Shown here: piece after piece, positions 1 through 9,970 of the stretch
Layout: the number at the start of each line of letters is the position of its first letter
Position numbering within the stretch: the stretch's first letter is position 1
NCBI GenBank assembly: GCA_051715425.1
Contig: JBPXJS010000039.1
Location: 62,001 to 126,000 of the forward strand
DNA length: 64,000 nucleotides
Direction of reading: 5' to 3'
From: JAJTFA01 sp051715425
GTDB lineage: Bacteria; Bacteroidota; Bacteroidia; UKL13-3
Made by a program: the position numbers and the translations under genes
Notes under the pieces: model-generated
Seen by the model: the letters and a program-made list of their open reading frames with translations, nothing else
The model's database searches: none
Told to the model about the DNA's origin: nothing

Positions 1-3000
1 CTGTAAGTGATCCGGTTGCTGTATTATAACTGCCTGCTGCAGATTTTTTATAGTACAATATCGGAGAAACGCCTCCCGTTAAAGGTACCGCAGTTGCGTC
101 TGAAATATTAAATACAAGGGTTCTGTTTGATACGCTTGATGTGTTTGTAATGGTAGTTACCAATGAAATAACAGGACTAAAAATATCCTGAGCGGTAAAA
201 TTACCGGCATCAGCTCCTATATCGGTTGGGCCAACGCTGCTTCTCAACTGGCCATCAAAATCTGTTGTTACTTTAACTACAGGTATACCTGCAGCTTCTG
301 CGGGAGTGGTTCCAGATACATGGAGATTAATAGTGGAAGCATTACCGGTTGGGGAAACAAAATTAGGATCTCCAAATCCGCTGCTTGCATCCACTCCTGA
401 AAGAATTTTCCATGCATTTAATGTAGTTGCTCCTGTTGTATTTACACGTCCAACTGATGCACCAGCACCTGATCCCCAGTAAATATTGGCATTAGATAGG
501 AGGGTGGTGTTATTGTTAATAGAAATACAAAAATGACTTCCGCCTGTTGATGCATTGGAACGTTCATTTACAAAAATGTTGTTCAGTAAACTATCATTTC
601 CGGTTACAGTCCTGTTAAAGGCATAAGTATTGGCTACTCCGGTTCCTACTCCGGTTCCACCCAGATAGATGGAGTTGAAATACATAGCTATATTTCCTCC
701 CTTTTTATTAAATCCTGTTATTACAGGGGTATTTACAAGGGCTGATCCGAAGGAGTCGATGCCTAAACGAATCATGTTGTTGAAAATGCTCGTATTGGTT
801 CCGCCAACAAAATTTACTCCGTTTATACTGGAGTTAGTTCCTGAGGCAGAAGTAGTCAAACTATGTATGAGGTTGCCGCTAATGGTGCTGTTTGTTGTAC
901 TTGTTGTATTTATTCCATTTACCGTAACTGTTGAACCTGCTGTGTTTAATTGCATCAGGTTGTAAATAGTATTTTGTGAAATAAAGTTACCAGATGTGGC
1001 AGAAGCTATATGAATACCATTAACAGAAGCAGATGCATCTGTATTAAGCTGAGACGGTGAAGCATTAACCAGGTTGTATATGGTATTGCCGGTAATGGTG
1101 TCAATCCCTGCTGTTGTGCTAATACCATGCGTAAATCCGGCAGAAGTAGCAGCATTTACATTGTTTCTTAAATTTCTGATGGTGTTGTTCAGTAACTTCA
1201 GATTTGCACTGCTTGTATTTTGAATACCAATTACATTTTGCGATGTAGTAGAGGTTGAAGGAGTGGAAGCAAGCATATTATCAGGAAGCACGTTACCAAT
1301 GGTATTATTATTCAACACATAAGTAACCGTGTTTGTAGCTCCTGAAATGCTTATGCCTATCAGATTGTGATAAGATGTAGCAGCAGCAACAGTCGTTCTC
1401 ATTCCGCCAATTTTGTTGTTGGAGAATGAATAGGTACCTGCTGTGGTGCCTGCCATACAAATACCAAATGTGGCACCTGTTGTTCCTGTACCATGCACAA
1501 CAATGGCATTCGAATCTGTAAGGCTTCCAATGGTATTGCCATTCATATTGTACATACCATCAAGATGCCATGCGGCACTCCACAGTCCTGGAAATCCTGT
1601 TGCTGTTGCTGCGGTTGACAAGTTAAAGTTGGTTAGGGTATTGTTACTGAAATTGGAAACAACTAAATTTCCTCCACGCACATAACTGAAACATGATGCT
1701 GTTCCTCCACTCACCGTCCATGGAGTACCTCCGCAATAAGGAGCACTTCCGCCAACATAGTTACCTGTAATTTGCATATTGTTGAGGGCATTAAAATTGC
1801 CGGAGTGTTGCAAATTCCATGGGTATTGCTGAACAGTTCCTGTTGCTGTTCTCGGAGCTGTCTGATAAATATGGTTATTGGAAATGATCCAGCTATTGGT
1901 TCCGCTTGATAATTTAAAGGCATTACATTCAGCCGCGGCATTCCAGTAATTAAACAGTTGACACCTGTTGATGATAATCGAACTATTCATTACCGTACTA
2001 TCAGTTGTTGATCCCTGTGATGAAATTAAAGTGGTAGGTAATGAGGTTCCGTCTCCAATATTGCAAGTGTCTATCATATTGCGATCGTTCCCTGTTGAAA
2101 TACCGGTGCTGAATAATACGACACCATTGGCGGCAGTTGTTGTTGATCCTTTTAGGGTGGTATAAACAATATTGTTGTTTGTTGCATCATTAATAAATCT
2201 TACCGCTGATGAAGTAGCTCCGGTATTGTTATTTTGAATAGTAAGATTAAATCCTGCACCGGTTCCATTCTGGCGTCCGTCAATGCGGAAATAGTCAGCT
2301 CCGTTTAAATCAAAAAGTGGAGCGTTAACTGTTGCAGTAATATCTGAGGTAATTCCGGTAGCTGGCATTAAGGTTACCGTATTTGTGGCAGATGCACCAC
2401 TAAATTGATTAACCACTATCGGGAAAGTTTCAGAAGGATAAGTGGCATCTGTTAATGTAAACGTAACAGGTCCGCCTACTCCTCTCGAGTTAAGGTCTGC
2501 AACGGCTGCTGTAATGGTAGTGTATACCTGACCTGAACCAATATTATAATTACCTAAGAGCGGTCCTACAATGTTTCTTGATCCGGCAGGATCACCATTG
2601 ATTGGTGTGTAGTTTATAGAAGAAACAAGTATACTGTCTAATCTGGCATCAACCAGATTGCTTAGCGTAGCGGTTGATTTAATATCATAAGTTAACCAGA
2701 AATAATTTATACCAGTAAGGAGCGTGCTGCTTCCGGTAGCATAAAATGTACCGTTAGGTGCGGCAGTGGTGCTGCCAAACTGAGTTGTTGCAGAGAATGT
2801 ACCTGTAGCACCGGTGTAAAATAATTTAGCATTGGAAATATCATTTACATCGGTGGTACCAGAGGTGTTAAATTTAAAGGAGGTAGCATTTAATACACCA
2901 TTGTTGTTAGATGTATAAACCCTTATTCTGAATATCTGCTGGTTTGTTGTATTAGGCAATAATACGCCCGAGATCTGATCAACATTGCTGGAGTCAACCA

Positions 3001-6000
3001 GTGCAGGTTGTATCTGTCTGCCACCTGCAGGGTCTCCATTTAAAGGAGAGTAATTGGTAGAACCAATCAGTACGCTATCTACCCTTGCATCTATCAAATT
3101 ATTTGGCGTTGCTGTTGAAGGAACATCGTACGCCAGCCAGAAATAGTTTGCACCATTGTTGAGCATGCGGCTACCGGTAGCATAAAAGGTACCATTTGGT
3201 GAAGCCACCGCAGTGCCGTAAGGTGTGGTTGTGGCAAACGTAGAACTTGAACCAGTATAATATACCCTTGCATTGGTAATATCGGTTACACTGGTTGTAC
3301 CTGCTGTATTAAATTTTATAGAGTTAACACTAAGTGGCGAAGCACTGTTGCTCACATGCACCCTGAAGGCAATGATGGCCTGATTGGTGGTATTTAACAG
3401 CACATTGGTAGTATTCTGATCAACATTTGATGAATCATAAACCATTACAATAGGCAAAAATGCACCTTCATCTGCTCCGATATCTGGCTGAGATCCGGAA
3501 CCGGAGTAACCAGGGTTTCCCTGACGTGTATTGCCGTCAAAATCTGTTGTAATACCTGCAATATTTACAGCACCGCTCTCAACAAATGTTGGGATGGTAG
3601 GGTCCGGATGTAAAAAGTCAACAGTGGCTCCTGTAATATCAAGGAAAGTGGTATTCTCAGTTAAAGAACCTGCATCGCGCGTGCTTACCCTCGACTTGAA
3701 AGCTGCGATGGTTTGATCGCTGTTGGTACCATCATTAAAGATAAGGTTAGCTGTTCCGGGGGTGCCTGCATAAAATATATTGTTATTTGATGAAGCTCCG
3801 TAGGTGGTAAGTGTTGTAGATGATCTTCTGTATGCAACAGCAAATCCGGTACCGGCCGGTGTGGAGTTATTAATAAAGATATTGTTTCTAAGTGTAACTG
3901 TTGGTGAGGTAGAAACAGAAATTGCTGATGTACCAAAGTTGGCACCTGTGCTTGAAGCATTTAAACGAACGGTGTTAAAATAAATATTGTGTGTAGTGCC
4001 ACCGGTAATATTTATACCTACTACCTGATTGGTTCCACTTGAAGTGGTTGCCCTTAAATTTCCAATAAGGTTGTTATACGTAGTATATGTTGTTCCACCT
4101 GTAAAATTTAAACCATAAACTATTCCGCTGGCTCCGGATGATTGCAGGTCATATATTTTATTTCCATACATGGTATTGGTTGTTCCAATACTTTGCTGAA
4201 TACCAATTACCGTGGATGCTGCTCCGGTTCCGCTTAAGTTATATATTGTGTTGTTATAAACGTTGTAATTGGTGCCGGATGATTGAATAGAAGTACCCAT
4301 TACATTGCCTGCTCCAGTTACATTAAAAATCTGGTTATTGTAATAGTTTGTAGTGGTACCATAGCCTAAAGTTACACAAACCAATGCACCAGTACCCCCT
4401 GTGATATTAGAGAATATATTGCTATGAATATTTTTATTCGGGCTACCACCATCTGTATTTTGCCAGCCCGCAAGAATCGTAGCACCTGTAAGTGTTACAT
4501 TTGAAAAATTATTATTTTGAGAAGTCGTCAATGTTCCCGTAACCGAACTTCCATTATTGTAATAAAAATAAACGGTGCCTCCTGAAAGGGTTTTGCTGAA
4601 AGAAGTAACAATATTATTACCATTAATATTATGCCCAAAGGTGGCTGGGGTAGTAACACTATTGTATATAAAATAGGCGGTGCCTGAAGTATTAATACTT
4701 ATTGAAGTAAATGTATTGTTATTAATATTAATATTGGTATTGGTACCTGAGTTGTAAATAAAATCGGTTTCACCAGACCCAGCTCCGGAATAGCTGATTC
4801 CTTGAAAATTATTTTTAATAATATTTAGAGTGGTTGCAGTGGTACTACCGGTATTGTAAATTCCTCTGAAAACCAAAGAAGTGGTAGGAGCACCAAGTAT
4901 AATTCCATTTATTTGGTTACTGTCAAGGCTTATCAGATTGGTTGCTGAACCGGTATTATAAATAGGGTAATAAGAACCACTGGCCGCAGATGAAGAATCG
5001 TTGGTTAATGTGTTGTTTCTTATCAAAATCCTGAATGGAGCACCTGTGTTATATATGCCATAAAACACTCCGGATGTGGCGGTGCTGTAGCTGCAATCTG
5101 TTACGCTGTTATTGCTGATATTAACTGTATTGCTTGCTGCGGTAGACCCTGAAGCATTTTCAATAGCGGTAACCTGTTGGGTGGTACCTGCACCTTTTAC
5201 TGTTACATTATTATATGTAATGGTAGTATTGGCTCCGGCAGCAGTGTTTATATAAATACCACGCAGGATATTGGGGTGATTTAAACCGGCTCCGTTGTTA
5301 TTGTTAACCGTATTATATGAAACATTAAGAGACCATTGGTTTAATGACCTGATACCGGCAGCAGCAATGGCTGATCCTGGTGCTCCACCAAAATTCAGAA
5401 TATTATTTCCTGTAGAAAGGGAGTTTCCGCCAATATCATTTCCGGTATCACCAAGGGTATATGGGGAGGCCGCTCCAAAACCAATGATGGCAATTCCCGT
5501 ATGGCAGTTTTGTATGGTATTGCTGTAAAATTTATTGTTGGAGTTTGCACCACTTGCAGCCGTTACTGTTAAGTTGGTTGTAGCAGCAGTTGCTGTTGCA
5601 TTCATCACGATAATTCCCGTTGAACCATCTGAAGCAGGAGCTGTTCCGCTCACATTATTGATGCGGTTAAGCGTAATTGCACAGTTTCTGATTGTTACAT
5701 TCTGACATCCATCTGTTGCACTTGCTTTATAAAGTGCGTATCCATATTCCATGGTAGATGGGTTGGTGCTGTTGGAGCCGTTTTCAATCAGGTCTATACC
5801 GTCAATAGTTACATAATCTGATCCCGAAATACGGAATATCCCATCTTGCGTGGCACTTGTTGGTACACCAGTACCGCCAACGTATGCGGTGATGAGTGGA
5901 TTAACTCCTGTTCCGCTTTTTTGAATGATTAATTGATTTGTTAATGAAAGTGAAGCATTAAGTGTTGCACTTCCTAATGAAAGTCCTCCTGAGGGAGCTG

Positions 6001-6190
6001 CCTCAGCGAAACCTGCTGCAATATTAATTGTTGCGCCTCCACTGCCTACGCCATTGGTATTTAAATCAGTAAGTGCTGCTGCAATGGTGGCGTAATCACC
6101 AGGGATGTTTTTGTTACCTGAAACCTGAGCCATGGTAACGTTGCCTATTATAATTAAATAGGCAAGTAGAGTAATTTTAAGATTGTTCAT
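1..6190 (-). CDS. Giant secreted parallel beta-helix surface protein (3' end beyond the window)
   Basis: The reading frame is open from an ATG at 6190 to the left edge, giving 2063 complete codons and no stop. The start MNNLKITLLAYLIIIGNVTMAQ is a typical signal peptide. Residues about 22-900 are Asn/Thr/Gly-rich, with many NNxI and GIYN-type turns, as in right-handed parallel beta-helices (NosD/pectate-lyase-like). This block ends in QPDIGADEG. Residues about 910-1195 hold two tandem copies of a module with DSSNVDQ near its start and YFWLxYD near its end, which I recognise as the BNR_assoc_N type. A second beta-helix block follows (about 1200-1985) and ends in PTDIGADAG, and then a new Ig-like domain begins. 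By analogy with the protein at 9971-17842 it is probably a cell-surface or secreted adhesin/enzyme exported by type IX secretion, but the C-terminus that would prove this is outside the window. The substrate is unknown. Many short open frames on the other strand here are composition artefacts. Confidence 0.85.
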   Translation of the reverse strand, partial: MNNLKITLLAYLIIIGNVTMAQVSGNKNIPGDYATIAAALTDLNTNGVGSGGATINIAAGFAEAAPSGGLSLGSATLNASLSLTNQLIIQKSGTGVNPLITAYVGGTGVPTSATQDGIFRISGSDYVTIDGIDLIENGSNSTNPSTMEYGYALYKASATDGCQNVTIRNCAITLNRINNVSGTAPASDGSTGIIVMNATATAATTNLTVTAASGANSNNKFYSNTIQNCHTGIAIIGFGAASPYTLGDTGNDIGGNSLSTGNNILNFGGAPGSAIAAAGIRSLNQWSLNVSYNTVNNNNGAGLNHPNILRGIYINTAAGANTTITYNNVTVKGAGTTQQVTAIENASGSTAASNTVNISNNSVTDCSYSTATSGVFYGIYNTGAPFRILIRNNTLTNDSSSAASGSYYPIYNTGSATNLISLDSNQINGIILGAPTTSLVFRGIYNTGSTTATTLNIIKNNFQGISYSGAGSGETDFIYNSGTNTNININNNTFTSISINTSGTAYFIYNSVTTPATFGHNINGNNIVTSFSKTLSGGTVYFYYNNGSSVTGTLTTSQNNNFSNVTLTGATILAGWQNTDGGSPNKNIHSNIFSNITGGTGALVCVTLGYGTTTNYYNNQIFNVTGAGNVMGTSIQSSGTNYNVYNNTIYNLSGTGAASTVIGIQQSIGTTNTMYGNKIYDLQSSGASGIVYGLNFTGGTTYTTYNNLIGNLRATTSSGTNQVVGINITGGTTHNIYFNTVRLNASSTGANFGTSAISVSTSPTVTLRNNIFINNSTPAGTGFAVAYRRSSTTLTTYGASSNNNIFYAGTPGTANLIFNDGTNSDQTIAAFKSRVSTRDAGSLTENTTFLDITGATVDFLHPDPTIPTFVESGAVNIAGITTDFDGNTRQGNPGYSGSGSQPDIGADEGAFLPIVMVYDSSNVDQNTTNVLLNTTNQAIIAFRVHVSNSASPLSVNSIKFNTAGTTSVTDITNARVYYTGSSSTFATTTPYGTAVASPNGTFYATGSRMLNNGANYFWLAYDVPSTATPNNLIDARVDSVLIGSTNYSPLNGDPAGGRQIQPALVDSSNVDQISGVLLPNTTNQQIFRIRVYTSNNNGVLNATSFKFNTSGTTDVNDISNAKLFYTGATGTFSATTQFGSTTAAPNGTFYATGSSTLLTGINYFWLTYDIKSTATLSNLVDARLDSILVSSINYTPINGDPAGSRNIVGPLLGNYNIGSGQVYTTITAAVADLNSRGVGGPVTFTLTDATYPSETFPIVVNQFSGASATNTVTLMPATGITSDITATVNAPLFDLNGADYFRIDGRQNGTGAGFNLTIQNNNTGATSSAVRFINDATNNNIVYTTLKGSTTTAANGVVLFSTGISTGNDRNMIDTCNIGDGTSLPTTLISSQGSTTDSTVMNSSIIINRCQLFNYWNAAAECNAFKLSSGTNSWIISNNHIYQTAPRTATGTVQQYPWNLQHSGNFNALNNMQITGNYVGGSAPYCGGTPWTVSGGTASCFSYVRGGNLVVSNFSNNTLTNFNLSTAATATGFPGLWSAAWHLDGMYNMNGNTIGSLTDSNAIVVHGTGTTGATFGICMAGTTAGTYSFSNNKIGGMRTTVAAATSYHNLIGISISGATNTVTYVLNNNTIGNVLPDNMLASTPSTSTTSQNVIGIQNTSSANLKLLNNTIRNLRNNVNAATSAGFTHGISTTAGIDTITGNTIYNLVNASPSQLNTDASASVNGIHIASATSGNFISQNTIYNLMQLNTAGSTVTVNGINTTSTTNSTISGNLIHSLTTSASGTNSSINGVNFVGGTNTSIFNNMIRLGIDSFGSALVNTPVITGFNKKGGNIAMYFNSIYLGGTGVGTGVANTYAFNRTVTGNDSLLNNIFVNERSNASTGGSHFCISINNNTTLLSNANIYWGSGAGASVGRVNTTGATTLNAWKILSGVDASSGFGDPNFVSPTGNASTINLHVSGTTPAEAAGIPVVKVTTDFDGQLRSSVGPTDIGADAGNFTAQDIFSPVISLVTTITNTSSVSNRTLVFNISDATAVPLTGGVSPILYYKKSAAGSYNTATGSLT

Positions 6191-6312
6191 AAAGACTAGA
6201 AAAATTTGGGTAAATTTAACTTAATATTATGAACCTTAAAGTTAAATAGGTGTTTTTAAGTATTCAAGACACTTTTAAGAAAATATTCACTTTTGGCTGA
6301 CATATGTTGAAG

Positions 6313-7140
6313 TTATACCTTGGTAAATTGAATAGCCTCCCAATTGTTTTTTGTGATATGTTGTCTGAATTGTAATCCGTATTTTAGTGCTTCGTTCACC
6401 AGATCATGTTGATCACTTTCGTAAAATCCACTAATAAGCAGAATACCATTTTCTTTAAGCAAGGTGCCAAGCGTTTTAAAGCCATCCAATAATATATTTT
6501 TGTTGATATTGGCTAATATAATATCAAAAGATTGTTGTTTCACTATGTTTAAATCTCCCTTTTCAAAAACAATATTGGTTACTTCGTTTAATCTCATATT
6601 CTCCGGAACATTGTCAATACTCCACTCATCAATATCGATGGCATAAACATCGTGTGCCCCTAATTTGGATGCCATAATAGCAAGTACCCCGGTTCCGCAT
6701 CCATAATCAAAAACAGATTTGCCATTAAACTGTTGCTGAAACATAAGCCGGATCATTAATTGTGTGGTTTCATGGTGGCCTGTGCCAAAAGTATTTTTAG
6801 GTTGTATAATCAATTCCCATGGATATGATTTTTCCAGCTGGTGGAAAGGCGCCTTAATGACCACTTCATCATTAATAATAATCGGTTCGTACCCTGCCTC
6901 CCATTGGGCATTCCAGTTTTGCTGGGCAATCGTTCGTTGCGGTACGGTTTCAGGATTTATTTCATACTTCAACAACAGTTGTTCAAATACCTCCCGTTTA
7001 AAAGCATTGCCTGGTACATAAGCAGAGAAACCGTTTTCATGTTCCACAAAACCTTCGTATTCTTCTTCAGCAAGTTCTGCTATCAATTGCTCACGTATAT
7101 CATTATTGCAGGTAATATCAAATTCAAAGTATGATTCCAT
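6313..7140 (-). CDS. prmA: Ribosomal protein L11 methyltransferase
   Basis: Transfers methyl groups from S-adenosylmethionine to lysines and the N-terminus of ribosomal protein L11 in the cytoplasm. The 275-residue protein is close to the usual family length. The family signature FGTGHHETT lies at residues 118-126. The SAM-binding glycine loop is VFDYGCGTG at 143-151, followed by the acidic end of strand 2 (YAIDID, 166-171) and the catalytic-region motif NINKN at 211-215 (NxxxN in place of NPPY). The N-terminal ~100 residues correspond to the L11-recognition domain. It stands alone, divergent from hmgA and downstream of no obvious partner. The ATG at 7140 fits the family's N-terminus. Assignment is firm. 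Confidence 0.95.
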   Translation of the reverse strand: MESYFEFDITCNNDIREQLIAELAEEEYEGFVEHENGFSAYVPGNAFKREVFEQLLLKYEINPETVPQRTIAQQNWNAQWEAGYEPIIINDEVVIKAPFHQLEKSYPWELIIQPKNTFGTGHHETTQLMIRLMFQQQFNGKSVFDYGCGTGVLAIMASKLGAHDVYAIDIDEWSIDNVPENMRLNEVTNIVFEKGDLNIVKQQSFDIILANINKNILLDGFKTLGTLLKENGILLISGFYESDQHDLVNEALKYGLQFRQHITKNNWEAIQFTKV

Positions 7141-7323
7141 GGCTCAAAGGTGTAAAAGTCTGGCCGGGTTTCAAAGAAGAACCCATAACATTCAATCAAC
7201 AACTCTACGAGAGGCGGGTGAATTCCTGCTTAAAATCATCAAATTAAATGACTTAAGTCATTTCGCTCATTAGGCACCTTTTTTAGCTTGCATTATTATT
7301 CAACTTATTTATTCATTTAGCTT

Positions 7324-8502
7324 ATGCCATTATATCGTCAGGTAGGATTGGTTCCTGCAAAACGCCACATTGTATTTCGCCAGCCAAACGGAAAACTTTA
7401 TCATGAAGAACTATTTGGTACCGAAGGGTTCGGAGGCCTTTCTTCATTGGTTTATCATCTGCATCCCCCAACCATGGTAAAGGATTATGGTGAGCCTTTT
7501 TCTTTAAGGCCTGTTATTGCCATAGAAGACAATTTAAAAGCCAGGAGTTTTATGGGATTTGATATTAAACCGGAAGCAGATTATATCAATAGCCGCAAGG
7601 TGCTGTTTGTTAATAATGATATGACCATTGGCATGGCTGCACCAATAAATGGTACGGAGGATTATTTCTATAAAAATGCTGATGCAGATGAAATGATTTT
7701 TATTCATAAAGGATCGGGTACCTTAAAAACAATGTATGGTGATCTTACTTTTGGATATGGAGATTACCTTATTATACCAAGAGGAACGGTTTATCAGTTT
7801 GAGTTTGAAACTAAAGAAAACAAGCTGCTCATTGTAGAATCTTATGGCCCTATTGAAACTCCCGAGCGGTATAGAAATAAATATGGCCAGTACCTGGAGC
7901 ATTCGCCATTTTGTGAGAGAGATTTCAGGCTGCCGCAAAACATGCAAACCCATGATGAAGAAGGAGAGTTTCTGATAAAGATTAAAAAGCGTGGTTTAAT
8001 TTATCCTTATACATACCAAACGCATCCTTTTGATGTGGTAGGTTGGGATGGATGTTCTTATCCGTATGCTTTTTCCATTTTTAATTTTGAACCTATTACC
8101 GGACGCATACATATGCCGCCTCCCATACATCAAACATTTCAGGGTCGCAATTTTGTGATTTGCTCTTTTGTTCCAAGATTGTATGATTATCATCCGGATG
8201 CCATACCTGCACCCTACCACCACAGCAATGTAGATAGTGATGAGTTGTTGTATTATGTGGATGGAGACTTTATGAGCAGGAATAATATTCAGAAAGGGCA
8301 GATTACGCTTCATCCCGGTGGAATTCCACATGGCCCGCATCCTGGCGCAATTGAAAGAAGTATCGGAAAAAAAGAAACCAATGAATTGGCTGTAATGATT
8401 GATCCTTTTAATCCGGTTAAAATAACAACTGAAGCGCTTCAGATTGAATTGCCGGAATATTATCAATCATGGGTACATAAAAACAGTGAGGTTGGCGTGT
8501 AG
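7324..8502 (+). CDS. hmgA: Homogentisate 1,2-dioxygenase
   Basis: Fe(II) enzyme that opens the ring of homogentisate to maleylacetoacetate in tyrosine/phenylalanine catabolism. The 392-residue protein starts MPLYRQVGLVPAKRH and contains the family stretch GFGGLSSLVYHLHPP. The cupin iron-site region is visible as PYHHSNVDSDELLYY at about residues 297-311 (His and Glu ligands) and HPGGIPHGPHPG at about 330-341 (remaining His ligand). It is shorter than the ~440-residue mammalian and proteobacterial enzymes, as is common in Bacteroidota. It is followed 59 bp later by hppD, the preceding step of the pathway, so the two very likely form one transcript ending at the hairpin at 9738-9774. No fumarylacetoacetase or maleylacetoacetate isomerase is in the window. 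Confidence 0.95.
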   Translation: MPLYRQVGLVPAKRHIVFRQPNGKLYHEELFGTEGFGGLSSLVYHLHPPTMVKDYGEPFSLRPVIAIEDNLKARSFMGFDIKPEADYINSRKVLFVNNDMTIGMAAPINGTEDYFYKNADADEMIFIHKGSGTLKTMYGDLTFGYGDYLIIPRGTVYQFEFETKENKLLIVESYGPIETPERYRNKYGQYLEHSPFCERDFRLPQNMQTHDEEGEFLIKIKKRGLIYPYTYQTHPFDVVGWDGCSYPYAFSIFNFEPITGRIHMPPPIHQTFQGRNFVICSFVPRLYDYHPDAIPAPYHHSNVDSDELLYYVDGDFMSRNNIQKGQITLHPGGIPHGPHPGAIERSIGKKETNELAVMIDPFNPVKITTEALQIELPEYYQSWVHKNSEVGV

Positions 8503-8561
8503 GGTGAAACATATTAAAACAACATTAATTTCAATTCATCACTTTAATAAATAAGAAAACA

Positions 8562-9713
8562 ATGACAGATTTAACAAGCGTAAAGAACTTTTCTTACAGC
8601 GGTCAAAAAATATTTGACAAGGCTCAGGATTTTCTTCCGATTAAAGGAACCGATTACGTGGAATTAATAGTGGGAAATGCAAAACAGGCTGCACATTATT
8701 ATAAAACAGCATTGGGTTTTGAGGATTTGGCTTATGCCGGCCTTGAAACAGGTTTGCGCGATCGCACATCTTATGCATTGCAGCAGGGAAAAATTCGCCT
8801 GGTGCTTACTACTCCTTTTGATCCGGAAAGCGATATGGCCAATCACCTGAGATTGCATGGTGACGGGGTTAGGGTTATTGCTCTCTGGGTAGATGATGCG
8901 TATGATGCTTTTAATCAAACCACCAGTCGTGGGGCAAAGCCATATATGCCGCCACAAACTATGGAAGATAAAGATGGTAAAGTTCGCTTAAGTGGTATCC
9001 ATACCTATGGCGATACGGTTCACATATTTGTGGAGCGTAAAGATTACAGGGGGATATTTCTTCCCGGGTTTGAAAAGCTCGAAACAGGTTACAACCCCGG
9101 GTACACCGGATTAAAGTATGTTGACCATATGGTAGGGAACGTAGAAATGGGTAGTATGAACAAATGGTCTGATTTTTATGCCAATGTGATGGGGTTTGCT
9201 AATCTGGTAACTTTTGATGATAAAGATATCAGCACAGAATATACAGCATTAATGAGTAAGGTAATGACCAATGGTAATGGTTATATTAAGTTTCCAATTA
9301 ATGAACCGGCAACAGGCAAGAAAAAATCACAGGTTGAAGAATACCTTGATTTCTACAAAGGGCCCGGTTGCCAGCATATTGCTGTGGCAACAGATGATAT
9401 AGTATTTACGGTAAGCGAAATGAAAAAACGGGGAGTGGATTTTCTTCATGTGCCGGGAACATATTATGATACTGTTCACAGCAGGGTGGGAGATATAGCC
9501 GAGGATATTGCCATACTTAAAAAATGGGGCATTATGGTTGACCGTGATGAAGAAGGTTATTTGCTGCAAATATTTACCAAACCAGTTGAAGACAGGCCTA
9601 CTCTGTTTTTTGAAATCATTCAACGCAAAGGGGCTAAAAGTTTTGGGAAAGGAAATTTTCAGGCATTGTTTGAATCTATTGAAGCAGAACAGGCCAGAAG
9701 AGGAACTTTATAA
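8562..9713 (+). CDS. hppD: 4-hydroxyphenylpyruvate dioxygenase
   Basis: Converts 4-hydroxyphenylpyruvate to homogentisate, the substrate of the upstream hmgA product. The 383 residues form two vicinal-oxygen-chelate halves (first from about residue 25, YVELIVGNAKQAAHYY; second from about 185, YVDHMVGNVEMG). The Fe(II) ligands can be placed at His about 188 (YVDHM), His about 272 (GCQHIAV) and Glu about 350 (RPTLFFEIIQRKG), matching the 2-His-1-Glu set of the family. The C-terminal helix with GKGNFQALFESIE is also typical. The ATG at 8562 is preceded by an A-rich leader and no Shine-Dalgarno, as expected in Bacteroidota. Second gene of the hmgA-hppD operon. Confidence 0.96.
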   Translation: MTDLTSVKNFSYSGQKIFDKAQDFLPIKGTDYVELIVGNAKQAAHYYKTALGFEDLAYAGLETGLRDRTSYALQQGKIRLVLTTPFDPESDMANHLRLHGDGVRVIALWVDDAYDAFNQTTSRGAKPYMPPQTMEDKDGKVRLSGIHTYGDTVHIFVERKDYRGIFLPGFEKLETGYNPGYTGLKYVDHMVGNVEMGSMNKWSDFYANVMGFANLVTFDDKDISTEYTALMSKVMTNGNGYIKFPINEPATGKKKSQVEEYLDFYKGPGCQHIAVATDDIVFTVSEMKKRGVDFLHVPGTYYDTVHSRVGDIAEDIAILKKWGIMVDRDEEGYLLQIFTKPVEDRPTLFFEIIQRKGAKSFGKGNFQALFESIEAEQARRGTL

Positions 9714-9737
9714 TCAAAACCATACATAAATTATGCG

Positions 9738-9775
9738 CAGCTGTAATAAGTTAAGGCTTGTTGCAGCTGTTTTTG
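9738..9775 (+). terminator. Intrinsic terminator of hmgA-hppD
   Basis: A 13-bp stem (9738-9750 with 9757-9769, two G-T wobbles, ends CAGCTG/CAGCTG) encloses the loop TTAAGG and is followed by TTTTTG. It sits 25 bp after the hppD stop codon. Confidence 0.8.
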
Positions 9776-9970
9776 TTATCTTCGGGTTCACTATTTATTT
9801 TTCCCCTCTGTGTTTGCATCTGTTTTTCGCTTGTTTATATGCATTTTCAGCCGATCATTTTTATTAAGACATTATTAAGAAAACATCAGGTTCGTTTTTT
9901 TGGTAAATATTTAATATTTATTTAAAGGTTTAGCCTCCTTTATTTCACAAAAATCAATAGCAAAAAAAAT

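Noticed and set aside
669..5528. Several plus-strand open frames of 60-100 codons (for example 669-965, 1443-1685, 3531-3716, 5295-5528)
   Set aside because: All lie antisense to the uninterrupted 2063-codon frame of the giant beta-helix protein; their composition (runs of V, P, L, T) is what the reverse of an Asn/Thr-rich frame gives.
8664..8957. Minus-strand open frames inside hmgA and hppD (for example 7996-8466, 8664-8957, 9327-9623)
   Set aside because: Antisense shadows of two well-conserved dioxygenase genes with intact active sites.
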